A stretch of DNA of 64,000 nt, from positions 1 to 64,000 of the forward strand of contig JBIIJN010000003.1 in NCBI GenBank assembly GCA_044233745.1, in the 5' to 3' direction. The notes beneath the pieces were generated by a model, which worked only from the letters and a program-made list of their open reading frames with translations, was not told the origin of the DNA and made no database searches. Positions 1 to 8,720 of this stretch are shown here, one piece after another. The DNA is from UBA6165 sp044233745. Its GTDB lineage: Bacteria > Bacteroidota > Bacteroidia > Flavobacteriales_D > Crocinitomicaceae. Made by a program: the position numbers and the translations under genes. Every line of letters begins with the position of its first letter. The stretch's first letter is position 1.

Positions 1-545
1 CCATTGTTGGGGAACATTACAATCCTATTATTTTGAAAATTCGCAATTTGGAAAAGCCCGTTATTGCAGCTGTAAATGGTGTTGCCGCGGGTGCTGGTGC
101 AAACATCGCATTGGCTTGTGATATTGTTTTTGCCGCTGAATCTGCATCTTTTATTCAAGCATTTTCTAAGATCGGATTGATTCCCGATAGCGGTGGAACT
201 TTCATGTTGCCGCGCTTGGTGGGCATGCAAAAAGCCACAGCATTAATGATGACTGCCGAAAAAGTAATGGCTGCCGATGCCGAAAAAATGAACATGATTT
301 ACAAAGCGGTTTCAGATGCTGAAATGATGTCACAAGTGGAGCAATTCGCTGCACAATTGGCTCAAATGCCAACCAAAGGATTAGGATTGACTAAGCGCGC
401 CTTGAATCTCAGTGTGACCAATAATCTTGAACAACAATTGGCCGTTGAAGAAGAATTGCAAACTCAAGCCGGAAATTCTTACGATTTCAAAGAGGGCACA
501 GCGGCGTTTTTGGAAAAGAGAAAGCCAGTTTTTAGAGGGGCGTGA
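1..545 (+). CDS. paaG: Enoyl-CoA hydratase/isomerase, PaaG-like (5' end outside window)
   Basis: This is a crotonase-fold enzyme, most likely the isomerase that converts the ring-epoxide of phenylacetyl-CoA to the oxepin form in phenylacetate breakdown. The reading frame is open from the first bases of the window, so the N-terminus is missing. The visible part contains the crotonase oxyanion-hole stretch (VAAVNGVAAGAG-like, with ANIALACDIVFA after it) and the FSKIGLIPDSGGTFMLPR segment typical of PaaG. The C-terminus ends at a TGA at 543-545. The paa monooxygenase genes lie 8-13 kb downstream on both strands, which supports the PaaG assignment over a generic enoyl-CoA hydratase. I am confident of the family and fairly confident of the pathway. 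Confidence 0.85.
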   Translation, partial: IVGEHYNPIILKIRNLEKPVIAAVNGVAAGAGANIALACDIVFAAESASFIQAFSKIGLIPDSGGTFMLPRLVGMQKATALMMTAEKVMAADAEKMNMIYKAVSDAEMMSQVEQFAAQLAQMPTKGLGLTKRALNLSVTNNLEQQLAVEEELQTQAGNSYDFKEGTAAFLEKRKPVFRGA

Positions 546-549
546 TGTC

Positions 550-1443
550 TCAAAATGATTCATACCAAGAAAATTGCTCTTGAGTAATTCTCTCTTTTTC
601 AGTTTTTACAAACTCTAGATACGCCTCCGCAATAGGCGAAAGTTTTTTGTTTTTCAGCCAAATAAGTTTCCATGTATTAACGATTGGTAAACCTTTGCGT
701 TTGATGATATGCAAGGAACCATTTTTGATTTCATTTTTGATTCCGATTATGGGCACCAATGAAATGCCTAATCCAGCTAATATGGCCTGCTTCACAGCCT
801 CGTTTGATGTGAGCTCAAGTTTTTTTCTTTTATTGAATTGCTTGTCCTTGTAAAATGCTTCCATTTCTGCACGTGTTGCCGAACCTTTTTCGCGGTAAAT
901 CAATGAAGCCTGGGTTGATGGCGTTTCCGAGTTGCCAATCAAAAAAAGTTTGTTTTCGATTAGCTCTTCTTGATGCACATCGATATCGTCTGTGAGTACC
1001 GAAACCAAAGCAAAATCAATTTCGTTTTTCTTCAAACTCTCTATTACTTTCGATTTGTTTGTTACGTCCAAAGTGAGGTCAATGCCTTCATGTTGTTTCA
1101 AAAAATCACCCAAAAAATAAGGAATCACATACTTTCCCGTTGATGCAGCAGCAATTTTTAATTTACCAGTTAATAGCCCCTGATAATCTTTTGATTTGAA
1201 TTGTATTTCGTCCAAATTTTCCAGTGCGCGTTCTGCTATTTCAGCAATTTCATAACCGAAATCTGTTACATAAAGTTGTCTGCCATGTATCTCTGTAAGG
1301 GGTATTTTGAACTGGTCTTGAAAATTTTTAAGCTGAATGGAAATAGCGGGTTGTGTCATGTGTAATTCCTCTGCGGTCTTGGTTATACTCTTCGTTTCCA
1401 ATACTTTGAGGAATATTTTCAGTTGATGAATGGTATAATTCAT
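550..1443 (-). CDS. LysR-family transcriptional regulator, CbbR-like
   Basis: This 297-residue protein has the LysR layout: an N-terminal winged helix-turn-helix (about residues 3-62, recognition stretch TAEELHMTQPAISIQLKN) and a substrate-binding-type effector domain from about residue 90. It is transcribed away from dabB with a 110-bp shared intergenic region, the classic arrangement of a LysR regulator and its target operon. LysR proteins of the CbbR/CcmR type control carbon-uptake genes in autotrophs, so control of the dabBA operon is a reasonable inference. The gene ends 4 bp from the converging paaG-like gene, so a role in paa control cannot be excluded. The effector is unknown. Confidence 0.85.
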   Translation of the reverse strand: MNYTIHQLKIFLKVLETKSITKTAEELHMTQPAISIQLKNFQDQFKIPLTEIHGRQLYVTDFGYEIAEIAERALENLDEIQFKSKDYQGLLTGKLKIAAASTGKYVIPYFLGDFLKQHEGIDLTLDVTNKSKVIESLKKNEIDFALVSVLTDDIDVHQEELIENKLFLIGNSETPSTQASLIYREKGSATRAEMEAFYKDKQFNKRKKLELTSNEAVKQAILAGLGISLVPIIGIKNEIKNGSLHIIKRKGLPIVNTWKLIWLKNKKLSPIAEAYLEFVKTEKERITQEQFSWYESF

Positions 1444-1467
1444 AAAGTTTTGTTATGTATTTCATTG

Positions 1468-1475
1468 CAAAGATA
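1468..1475 (-). promoter_or_regulatory. Predicted -7 box for the lysR gene
   Basis: The minus strand reads TATCTTTG here, a full match to the Bacteroidota TAnnTTTG box, about 25 nt upstream of the lysR start. No good TTTG -33 element was found at the usual 19-21 bp spacing. Confidence 0.45.
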
Positions 1476-1488
1476 AATGAAAATTTAT
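1473..1488. promoter_or_regulatory. Palindrome between lysR and dabB, possible operator
   Basis: ATAAAT-GAAA-ATTTAT is a perfect 6-bp inverted repeat with a 4-bp spacer, and TTTATAAA overlaps its right side. It overlaps the predicted lysR -7 box, as expected for an autoregulatory LysR site, but the region is AT-rich and such palindromes arise by chance. No full TAnnTTTG box was seen for dabB; the nearest candidates have one mismatch. Confidence 0.3.
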
Positions 1489-1553
1489 AAATAAAACTAT
1501 TTTCCTTTGTGCCCAGAAATAAAGATTTGCTTTTTTATCAAACAACTTGAATT

Positions 1554-3140
1554 ATGGCGCTAAACAACTTGATTTTTCTGTTCCTCATTCCAACAGTCCT
1601 TTTCTTTTTGGCAGCTTTCTCTTGCACGCAAGCCAATCTCGGTCGTCTCAAAAACACCATTCGTTTAGGCACCATTGCAATTGTATCGAGTATTTTACTC
1701 AGTGTGTTTGGTGCGTTTTGGTTGTATCATAATGGACCTACGCATACAGAACTTATAGGATTTTCAAATTTAGGTTTGTCTTTGCGTATCGACAGTTTAA
1801 GCATAATTGTTTATAGCATGATTGCGCTCCTGGCTTGGTTTGTTTTTCGGTTTAGTATCAATTATTTGGATGGTGAAAAGAACCACAGTCTGTTTCTTGG
1901 ACAAATTGCATTGGCGGTGAGTTTTGTGCAGCTTCTTGTTTTATCTGGGAATATTTTAATCTTATTCTTGGCATGGTCGCTGATGTCGTTTGCGCTGCAT
2001 CGTTTACTCTTGTTTTACTCAGATCGACCCCGAGCACGAGTGGCTGCTAAAAAGAAATTTCTCACTGCGCGTTTGAGTGATGGCTTTCTAATTGCTGGGC
2101 TTGTTCTTTTGTTTGCTGAATTTAAAACTGGCGAAATCACAGCGGTCTTCAATCAAATCAATAGTGAGGCATTTGAAAGCACTTGGAAATCTCAATTGGC
2201 TGCATTGCTCTTGGTGTTTGCAGCTGCCACCAAATCAGCACAATTCCCAACACATCCTTGGATTATCGAAGTAATGGAAACACCCACACCGGTTTCTGCA
2301 TTGCTACATGCTGGTTTGTTGAATGCGGGACCTTTTTTAATGATTCGTATGTCGCCTCTTTTAGATTCGGCACCTTGGGTTTCCTATGTTTTGATTATCA
2401 TGGGATTCATCACTGCTTTGTTTGGAACAATTGTGTATACTACTCAAACGTCTATTAAAATTGCTTTGAGTTATTCCAGTGTGGCGCACATGGGCTTCAC
2501 GATGATGCTTTGTGGTTTCGGAGTGTATTCGGCAGCCCTGTTGCATTTGATTTCACACTCTTTCTATAAGGCCCATGCTTTTCTTTCGTCGGGTAGTGTG
2601 GTCGAACGAACGCGAATTCTCAACATTACAGGGTTGGTGCAGCGTTCAAGTTTTGGACTCAGTTTGTTTTCGTTTTTGGTGGCCGCTGGCATTTTTCTGC
2701 TTTTGGCTGCGCTTTGGGGAATTGACTTCAAAGAGCAAATGATGCTGCTTGTTGTAGGAATGGTCTTTGTGCTTGGTTTGACATCGCTTTTGGGTCAAAC
2801 CATCATCTCAAAAATTGATACCCAAACTGTGCTCGCCGTGCTGGGAAGAGCCTTCTTGGTCTCATTGTCCTTTTTGAGTTTGGAAGAAGGAATTCGTTAT
2901 TTGATTCAAGACCAAATTCCAGTACTAGGAGCTCCAGAAATGCTGATGTTGGTTCTTTTAGCCATCGTATTCTCTGTGTTTTTTGTCGTCAATTTGTCAA
3001 TGATTAATAAAAAAGTGTTGCATGAAAACTCTTTTTGGTCGCGCAATGCAGTCCACTTTCGAAACGGACTTTATGTAAATCAATACCTCGATAGTTGGTT
3101 GCAGGCGGCTGTAATCAGAAAAAATCGAAACAATAAATAA
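1554..3140 (+). CDS. dabB: DabB-type proton-conducting membrane subunit (NuoL/MrpA-like)
   Basis: This 528-residue, very hydrophobic protein belongs to the proton-conducting transporter family (NuoL/MrpA type) and shows about 13-14 hydrophobic segments. It has the family's internal hallmarks, such as the TPVSALLHAGLLNAG stretch near residue 243 and SYSSVAHMGF near residue 304. The next gene, 20 bp downstream, is a DabA/DUF2309 protein. In Halothiobacillus and other bacteria this pairing forms the DAB complex, in which DabB is thought to supply the cation-flow energy that drives DabA to accumulate bicarbonate. It is not a complex I subunit gene, because no other nuo genes are nearby and DabA is the partner. 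The ATG at 1554 is the first start in frame. Confidence 0.9.
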   Translation: MALNNLIFLFLIPTVLFFLAAFSCTQANLGRLKNTIRLGTIAIVSSILLSVFGAFWLYHNGPTHTELIGFSNLGLSLRIDSLSIIVYSMIALLAWFVFRFSINYLDGEKNHSLFLGQIALAVSFVQLLVLSGNILILFLAWSLMSFALHRLLLFYSDRPRARVAAKKKFLTARLSDGFLIAGLVLLFAEFKTGEITAVFNQINSEAFESTWKSQLAALLLVFAAATKSAQFPTHPWIIEVMETPTPVSALLHAGLLNAGPFLMIRMSPLLDSAPWVSYVLIIMGFITALFGTIVYTTQTSIKIALSYSSVAHMGFTMMLCGFGVYSAALLHLISHSFYKAHAFLSSGSVVERTRILNITGLVQRSSFGLSLFSFLVAAGIFLLLAALWGIDFKEQMMLLVVGMVFVLGLTSLLGQTIISKIDTQTVLAVLGRAFLVSLSFLSLEEGIRYLIQDQIPVLGAPEMLMLVLLAIVFSVFFVVNLSMINKKVLHENSFWSRNAVHFRNGLYVNQYLDSWLQAAVIRKNRNNK

Positions 3141-3160
3141 ACGCCTTAACTCAAACAACA

Positions 3161-5662
3161 ATGCATATGAACAATTCAAGTTTGAAAGGAGTGGCACTGC
3201 AAGCCAAACAAAACGTGGCATGGCTCCAAGTAGCCGATCAGGTTTTGAAACGTATTCCTCCGATGTGGTCGCTTGAAAATTTTGTAGCTGTCAATCCTTT
3301 TTTAGGGATGTCAGACACAAGTTTCAATGAAGTTTCTTCCAAACTCCATTCCTTGTGTGGTGCAGAAATCAATATGCCCGTTGATTTTTATCGTCGAGCA
3401 TATCGCCTTGGGCTTATCCAAACTGCAGATATTCTTGAGGCCATAGCACTTTCGAAACAGGACACTTTCAATATCGAAATGGTACTTGAAGTGCTTGAAA
3501 ATGAGGTGAATAAATTTGATTCCAAAATTCCAAAATTCCAATTGGCAGTTGACTTGTTTTCTGATCAATCAGATTTCCCTTGGGATGAATTTGTAAAGGA
3601 TAGGATTTCTGGTTTTATTTCAACCTACCTCGACAAAGGACAAACGCTTTGGAACACCACAGATAGAGATTTAACGCTTTATGCATCTTGGCTCAAAGAC
3701 GCCAGATTAGATTTAGCCCCAAGTATTCGTGGGTTGAAGAAATATAAAACGGATGTGGCTGCTTTGCCTAGTAACCCGTCAGACGCTTTGATATTTTGTT
3801 TGCAAGCCATGCAGATTTCGGATGAGCACATTGAAAATTACCTACATGCGTTATTGCTTCGCTATGGCGGTTGGGGTGCATACATTGCTGGATTGGATTG
3901 GGATGCCCGCCTGTATGGAGGTAATGATGACATCTTATTCAATTACCTCAGTGTTTTGGTAGCGTGGGAATGGTTGATGCTCAGCTCTTCTCAAGTTTCT
4001 GGAATTTCTGAATCTATAAATTTGAGCCTCGAGGCCATACATCTAAAAGAAAGCGCAAGTGATTTTGATTTGAGAATTTTGTTGCAAAATGCTTTTGATA
4101 TCGGTTCTCAGCGACAATTGAAGGAGATGTTTGCTCAAACGAAATCAAAAACACAAATAGCTTCCCGACCGAAAGCTCAAGGCGTTTTTTGCATTGATGT
4201 GCGCTCCGAGGTGTTTAGACGAAACTTAGAACGCATTTCACCTGATTTCGAAACACTTGGTTTTGCCGGATTCTTTGGTTTTCCGGTGCGCTTCAAGTCT
4301 TTGAGTCACGACCATAGCAGCAACCAATGTCCAGTGTTGATTCCCTCAGGACCTGAAGTGCACGAGTCGTTTGCTAATCCAATCCTCAACAAAAGCATTG
4401 CTCAAAGAAGGAAAGTTTTGGTACACAGCTCGAAAATTTGGAAGCAGTTTAAAATTGGTTCGGTATCGAGCTTCAGCTTTGTGAGTTCACTCGGTTTGTG
4501 GTTTTTGCCCAAGTTGATAACAGATTCCTTGGGTATTACCAGGCCAATTGACGCACCCGGCACTTTTGGTTTGAACAAGAAAGAAGTAGCCGAGCGTACG
4601 GTTGATTTATCTGATATTGCACTCGAACAAAGAATAGACATGGCTCAATCTGCTTTAACGGCGATGGGGTTGAAAGAAAATTTGGCGCGTTTGATTCTCA
4701 TCACGGGGCATGGCTCGAGCACAGTAAATAATCCTCATGCTACTGGTTTAGATTGTGGTGCATGCGGCGGAAATTCGGGCGAGGCTAATGCCATGGTTGC
4801 CGCAAAAATATTAAACGATTCACAAGTGCGAACAGCTTTAGTTGAACGCGGTTTGGCTATTCCAAGCGACACATTTTTCTTGGCTTGTTTACACGATACC
4901 ACAACAGACGATTTACGTTTCTTGAATACACGTGAATTGCCAGAAACGCATCGCCATGATTTTGAAGAAGTACAGCGATGGACACAAAAAGCTTCGCGCT
5001 CAGTTCGATTGGAACGTTCGCTCCGCATGAGGATTTCCAGTACTCAAGACGTCAATACAGCTGTTTTGAAGCGTTCGAAAGATTGGTCGCAGGTGAGACC
5101 CGAATGGGGTCTGGCGGGTTGCCATGTGTTTGTTGTGGCTCCTCGTGAACGAACGAAAAATGTTAATTTCTTTGGACAAAGCTTTATGCACTCCTACAAA
5201 TGGCAACACGATGAAGGCTTCAACGTATTAGAAACCATAATGACGGCTCCGATGGTGGTAACCAGTTGGATCAATCTGCAGTATTTTGCCAGTACCGTTG
5301 ACCAGAAAAATTTTGGGGCAGGCAATAAAACCCTTCACAATATTACTTCGGGTATTGGGGTGCTAGAAGGCGCTGGTGGTGATTTAAAAGTGGGATTACC
5401 CTTTCAATCCGTGCACGATGGCGACCAATTGCAGCACCAACCTTTGCGATTGAAGGTTGTAATTGAAGCGCCTATTGAGGCCATGAATAAAATCATCGAA
5501 AAGCACCAAAGTGTACGAAATCTGCTTGATAACCACTGGATATTCCTTTTCGCTATGAATGAACATGGTGAGTTAACACACCGCTACAATGGTCAAATGG
5601 CATGGAGATCTCTCAATCAGCTAGAAGAAAAAAGTGAATTATCGCCTGTTGAATCTTATTAA
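3161..5662 (+). CDS. dabA: DabA-type inorganic carbon accumulation subunit (DUF2309/UPF0753)
   Basis: This is the 833-residue catalytic-type subunit of the DAB inorganic carbon transporter, a cytoplasmic beta-carbonic-anhydrase-like protein that works with DabB. The expected zinc site is complete: Cys344 and Asp346 (in GVFCIDVRSE), His517 (in ITGHGSSTVNN) and Cys532 (in LDCGACGG). The spacing is identical to that of the Halothiobacillus protein as I remember it (Cys351, Asp353, His524, Cys539), a uniform shift of seven residues. The length matches the family. With dabB just upstream and a divergent LysR gene, the pair should be functional. No RuBisCO gene is in the window, so the bicarbonate probably feeds carboxylases of a heterotroph or supports growth at low CO2; that is inference. 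Confidence 0.93.
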   Translation: MHMNNSSLKGVALQAKQNVAWLQVADQVLKRIPPMWSLENFVAVNPFLGMSDTSFNEVSSKLHSLCGAEINMPVDFYRRAYRLGLIQTADILEAIALSKQDTFNIEMVLEVLENEVNKFDSKIPKFQLAVDLFSDQSDFPWDEFVKDRISGFISTYLDKGQTLWNTTDRDLTLYASWLKDARLDLAPSIRGLKKYKTDVAALPSNPSDALIFCLQAMQISDEHIENYLHALLLRYGGWGAYIAGLDWDARLYGGNDDILFNYLSVLVAWEWLMLSSSQVSGISESINLSLEAIHLKESASDFDLRILLQNAFDIGSQRQLKEMFAQTKSKTQIASRPKAQGVFCIDVRSEVFRRNLERISPDFETLGFAGFFGFPVRFKSLSHDHSSNQCPVLIPSGPEVHESFANPILNKSIAQRRKVLVHSSKIWKQFKIGSVSSFSFVSSLGLWFLPKLITDSLGITRPIDAPGTFGLNKKEVAERTVDLSDIALEQRIDMAQSALTAMGLKENLARLILITGHGSSTVNNPHATGLDCGACGGNSGEANAMVAAKILNDSQVRTALVERGLAIPSDTFFLACLHDTTTDDLRFLNTRELPETHRHDFEEVQRWTQKASRSVRLERSLRMRISSTQDVNTAVLKRSKDWSQVRPEWGLAGCHVFVVAPRERTKNVNFFGQSFMHSYKWQHDEGFNVLETIMTAPMVVTSWINLQYFASTVDQKNFGAGNKTLHNITSGIGVLEGAGGDLKVGLPFQSVHDGDQLQHQPLRLKVVIEAPIEAMNKIIEKHQSVRNLLDNHWIFLFAMNEHGELTHRYNGQMAWRSLNQLEEKSELSPVESY

Positions 5663-5672
5663 TTGTAATCTT

Positions 5673-5960
5673 ATGAAATCAGTAGTTGAAGTAGAAAATT
5701 TGTCTTTGCCGACAATTGAATTGAACCACAGAAACGCCCTCAGCTTATTGAGTGGCATTTTGGATGAACAAATCAACACCCTAAAAATTCAGAGTATTTC
5801 CAATTGGGAGCGCAACCACGATTATGACTTGAATGGCAACGAAGCAGTGATTGACGATTTGGTTGGGAAAAAGGAAGCCATAAAGGCTTTTCTAAAACAG
5901 TTTAGCGCTGTTGATACCAAGTTTGATATCCAATTCAATTTCACCATCTGTGCTAAGTAG
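5673..5960 (+). CDS. Small unknown protein downstream of dabA
   Basis: A 95-residue protein that I do not recognise. It starts at an ATG 10 bp after the dabA stop and ends at a TAG. It has no signal peptide or membrane segment, is mixed acidic and basic, and looks like a small soluble alpha/beta protein. An upstream frame extension exists but overlaps dabA, so the ATG at 5673 is preferred. The tight spacing between dabA and the next gene suggests co-transcription with the DAB pair, so it may be an accessory factor of that system. Nothing in the sequence proves this. Confidence 0.7.
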   Translation: MKSVVEVENLSLPTIELNHRNALSLLSGILDEQINTLKIQSISNWERNHDYDLNGNEAVIDDLVGKKEAIKAFLKQFSAVDTKFDIQFNFTICAK

Positions 5961-5984
5961 CTCTTGAAAAAAATGGGATTGGAG

Positions 5985-6821
5985 ATGTTTCTAAATAGGA
6001 ATTTGGTAATCGCCACAATGCACGAAAAAGAGCAGGTGATTGCCCCGATATTAGAATCGGAACTAGGCGTTCAGTGTTCAATTTTCTCCGACTTGAATAC
6101 AGATGTACTAGGAACCTTTACTGGTGAGACCGAGCGCATTTCCGATCCCATATCTACTGCTCGAGCTAAATGCATGCTGGTTTTTGAGCAAAGCAACGCC
6201 GACTTAGCTGTTGCGAGCGAAGGTTCCTTTGGTGCTCATCCCGACATTTTTTTTGCTAAGGCCAACGAAGAAATCGTGATGTTTATAGATAGAAAATTGG
6301 GTTTAGAAATTGTGGGTAAAGTGTTGTCTACGGATACCAATTTCGATGGCAAAGAAATTCAATCAATTAAAGAATTGCGCGATTTTGCCGATACTGCACT
6401 CTTCCCTTCACATGGTTTAATCATGCGTCCTTTTCAGAATTCTAAAGAAAATATTACCAAAGGTATTCGCAACTATGAGACCTTAGAAAGGACTTTTGAA
6501 ACCTATATCTCACAGCACGGTACAGCTTGGGTTGAAACAGACATGAGGGCAATGCATAATCCAACACGTATGGAAGTCATCCGCAAAGCAACAATAAATT
6601 TGATTGAGCATATTGAATCTCTTTGTCCGGTATGCGAAACACCCGGTTTTGTAGCGCGTCAAACGAATTTAGGTTTGCCGTGCTCGCTATGCAGCAGACC
6701 GTCTAAGTCTGTATTGAGCATTCATTTCGCTTGTTCGGCATGCTCTTATTCGGAAAATAGACCACGACCCGACGATAAGAGCCATGAAGACCCCATGTAT
6801 TGTGATTTTTGTAACCCTTAA
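5985..6821 (+). CDS. DUF6671-like protein with C-terminal zinc-ribbon cysteines
   Basis: A soluble protein of about 278 residues. The N-terminal three quarters has no recognised enzyme motif. The C-terminal 65 residues carry paired cysteines (CPVC, CSLC, CSAC, CDFC), which should form two zinc ribbons. I place it in the DUF6671 family from general resemblance, with moderate confidence. Possible starts are TTG 5964, ATG 5973 and ATG 5985; I chose 5985 because it gives a conventional N-terminus (MFLNRNLVIA). It follows the dabA-side small gene by a short gap and precedes the Sua5 gene by 12 bp, so it sits between the DAB genes and a housekeeping gene in one plus-strand run. Function unknown. 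Confidence 0.75.
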   Translation: MFLNRNLVIATMHEKEQVIAPILESELGVQCSIFSDLNTDVLGTFTGETERISDPISTARAKCMLVFEQSNADLAVASEGSFGAHPDIFFAKANEEIVMFIDRKLGLEIVGKVLSTDTNFDGKEIQSIKELRDFADTALFPSHGLIMRPFQNSKENITKGIRNYETLERTFETYISQHGTAWVETDMRAMHNPTRMEVIRKATINLIEHIESLCPVCETPGFVARQTNLGLPCSLCSRPSKSVLSIHFACSACSYSENRPRPDDKSHEDPMYCDFCNP

Positions 6822-6833
6822 CAAGCAATTTTT

Positions 6834-7802
6834 ATGCGTAAGAAGTATGCTTACAACGCGGATTTAGCCAAAGCTGTTCGACAATTGAAGGCAGGTGCTT
6901 TGGTGGTCATGCCCACGGAAACAGTTTATGGATTAGCAGCCAATGCTTACGACGATTCGGCTGTTCAAGCTATTTTTCGAACTAAAAACAGACCAGCAAA
7001 CAATCCCTTGATTTTGCATATTAAAAATGCAGAGGAGTTGTACACGGTTGCACAAAATATTCCAGACCTAGCTTGGGACCTGGCTAAGAAATTTTGGCCT
7101 GGACCGCTAACATTAATTTTAGAGAAACAAAAGCATATTTCAGACCTGGTTTCTGCCAACCACCCAACAATTGCTGTTCGGGTACCCAATCATGAACTCA
7201 CTTTAAAATTACTCAAGAAACTTGATTTTCCTTTGGTGGCACCAAGCGCTAATCTGTCCAATCACATCAGTCCTACTTCACCTGCACATGTGCGAAACTC
7301 ACTAGGCGTAAAAGCACCTTTTATCATAGATGGTGGATCTTGCGCGGAAGGATTGGAGTCAACCATTGTAGGTTTTGATGGTGATCAGGTTGTGCTATAT
7401 CGTCATGGCGCTTTGCCATTGGAAGAAATTGAAGCTTTTATTGGAAAACCTGTCCTCCTCAAGGAAGATAACAAAACACAAGGCATCAGTCCGGGATCTT
7501 CCAAAAAGCACTATTCGCCAAACACGGCTTTTTCTATTTGCAGCTTACCGAAAAGAGATTTTGAACAGCTTTTCACCCGAGTAGGCTATTTGGTATTTCA
7601 GAAAACTTTCAATGTACAATCGCCTCATGTGATTCATGAATTGAGTCCAACTGGTTCATTATCAGAGGCTGCTGCAAATTTGTATGATGCTTTACATATG
7701 ATGGATGCCATGCAATTGGATATTATTGTGGCCCAGCGTTTTCCAGATGTTGGTGTTGGGAAAGCAATTAACGATCGCTTGAGTAGAGCAGCGGCGGAGT
7801 AA
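6834..7802 (+). CDS. L-threonylcarbamoyladenylate synthase (Sua5/TsaC)
   Basis: This enzyme makes threonylcarbamoyl-AMP from threonine, bicarbonate and ATP, the first step of the t6A37 tRNA modification. At 322 residues it is the long Sua5 form: a YrdC domain (about residues 10-195, with the MPTETVYGLAANA substrate-binding stretch, the FRTKNRP loop and PLVAPSANLS) plus a C-terminal Sua5 domain after an ISPGSSKKHYSP linker. It is the last gene of a plus-strand run that starts at dabB. Its substrate is bicarbonate, so co-expression with a bicarbonate accumulator is a curious coincidence, though t6A synthesis needs very little. Confidence 0.93.
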   Translation: MRKKYAYNADLAKAVRQLKAGALVVMPTETVYGLAANAYDDSAVQAIFRTKNRPANNPLILHIKNAEELYTVAQNIPDLAWDLAKKFWPGPLTLILEKQKHISDLVSANHPTIAVRVPNHELTLKLLKKLDFPLVAPSANLSNHISPTSPAHVRNSLGVKAPFIIDGGSCAEGLESTIVGFDGDQVVLYRHGALPLEEIEAFIGKPVLLKEDNKTQGISPGSSKKHYSPNTAFSICSLPKRDFEQLFTRVGYLVFQKTFNVQSPHVIHELSPTGSLSEAAANLYDALHMMDAMQLDIIVAQRFPDVGVGKAINDRLSRAAAE

Positions 7803-8027
7803 TTGAATTCTGAAGTTCTAGGGGTGTAAAGTTCAGTACTTATTGTCCAATCCTTGTGTTTTCTGGGAATGGAGTTTTCCTTTTGGGTTTGAACATAGGC
7901 AAATTCAAAATGCTTGGATTTGATATACGACGTTTGATGACAGGCCTTTGTTTTCTGTGGTTTTGGAGATAAGAATTTATCTTTACACCTCTAGTGATAC
8001 CATATAATAAACGGAACTATACCCCCC
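7803..8027. other. Intergenic region between converging genes with long-range inverted repeat
   Basis: This 225-bp gap separates the converging Sua5 and SDR genes. CTAGGGGTGTAAAG at 7818-7831 is repeated in inverted orientation as CTTTACACCTCTAG at 7981-7994 (13 of 14 positions match). The repeats enclose about 150 bp with no gene. No target-site duplication is evident. It could be a short inverted-repeat element or chance; I see no ordinary terminator. Confidence 0.4.
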
Positions 8028-8720
8028 TCACGGCGTACTCAAACTCACTGGCACCACTTTCCCCCTGATAAACCGATGCGCATTCAAACTGAAATCTACG
8101 ATGAAACTCGCCATTTCTGCCGCTGTAACTGGTGCCTGGTAACCAGGAAATGCCGCTTCTAACATTTCGGTTTGCGCCGCACCCAATGCCAAACAATTAA
8201 AAGCCCAATCGGTGTCTTTGAATTCTTCTGCCAACAATTCTGTTAATGAAACTAGAGCAGCTTTTGGGGTGGAGTAGGAGCTCAATCCTGCAAATTTTAC
8301 TGTGCCTTGAAAGCCTCCCATACTCGAAATGCTCACGATGTGTGCCTTTGCTGAAAATTTGGGCATCGAAGCTTGGAAAATCTCAAAAGCACTCATCACG
8401 TTGATTTGGTAACTCGTTTGGATATCCGCGCGGGTCAAGTCCATAAAGGGTTTGTTGACCAAAAATCCAGCGTTGTAAATCAGGATATCGATGTGAGTGA
8501 TGGCTTCAATTTGACGAGAAAAAGTGGATTTCACTTCTGCTGATGCCACATCTAGAGCAAAAGCTGTCACATTTTCTAAACCCTTGAATTTTTCTTGCAT
8601 TCCAGCCAAATCGCGAGAAAATGCCCAAACATGATGACTTGCGTTTTGGGCAAATTGATGCACCAATTCAACGCCAATGCCTCTGCTGGCACCAATCACA
8701 ACAATGTTTTTAAGCATCAT
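8028..8720 (-). CDS. Short-chain dehydrogenase/reductase (SDR)
   Basis: A 230-residue NAD(P)-dependent oxidoreductase with a Rossmann fold. The N-terminal GASRGIGVE motif binds the dinucleotide, NAGF is at about residue 85, and the catalytic tetrad region has serine in SISSMGG followed by Tyr-x3-Lys in SYSTPKAAL. The substrate cannot be read from the sequence. The start codon overlaps the end of the upstream paaE-like gene by 11 bp, so the two are translationally coupled. This suggests a role linked to aromatic degradation, for example on a hydroxyacyl or aldehyde intermediate, but that is inference. Classical paa operons use PaaH rather than an SDR. Confidence 0.88.
   Translation of the reverse strand: MMLKNIVVIGASRGIGVELVHQFAQNASHHVWAFSRDLAGMQEKFKGLENVTAFALDVASAEVKSTFSRQIEAITHIDILIYNAGFLVNKPFMDLTRADIQTSYQINVMSAFEIFQASMPKFSAKAHIVSISSMGGFQGTVKFAGLSSYSTPKAALVSLTELLAEEFKDTDWAFNCLALGAAQTEMLEAAFPGYQAPVTAAEMASFIVDFSLNAHRFIRGKVVPVSLSTP

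Noticed and set aside
1554..3140. NuoL-like gene read as part of complex I
   Set aside because: No other nuo genes are present and the partner is DabA, so DabB is the better call.
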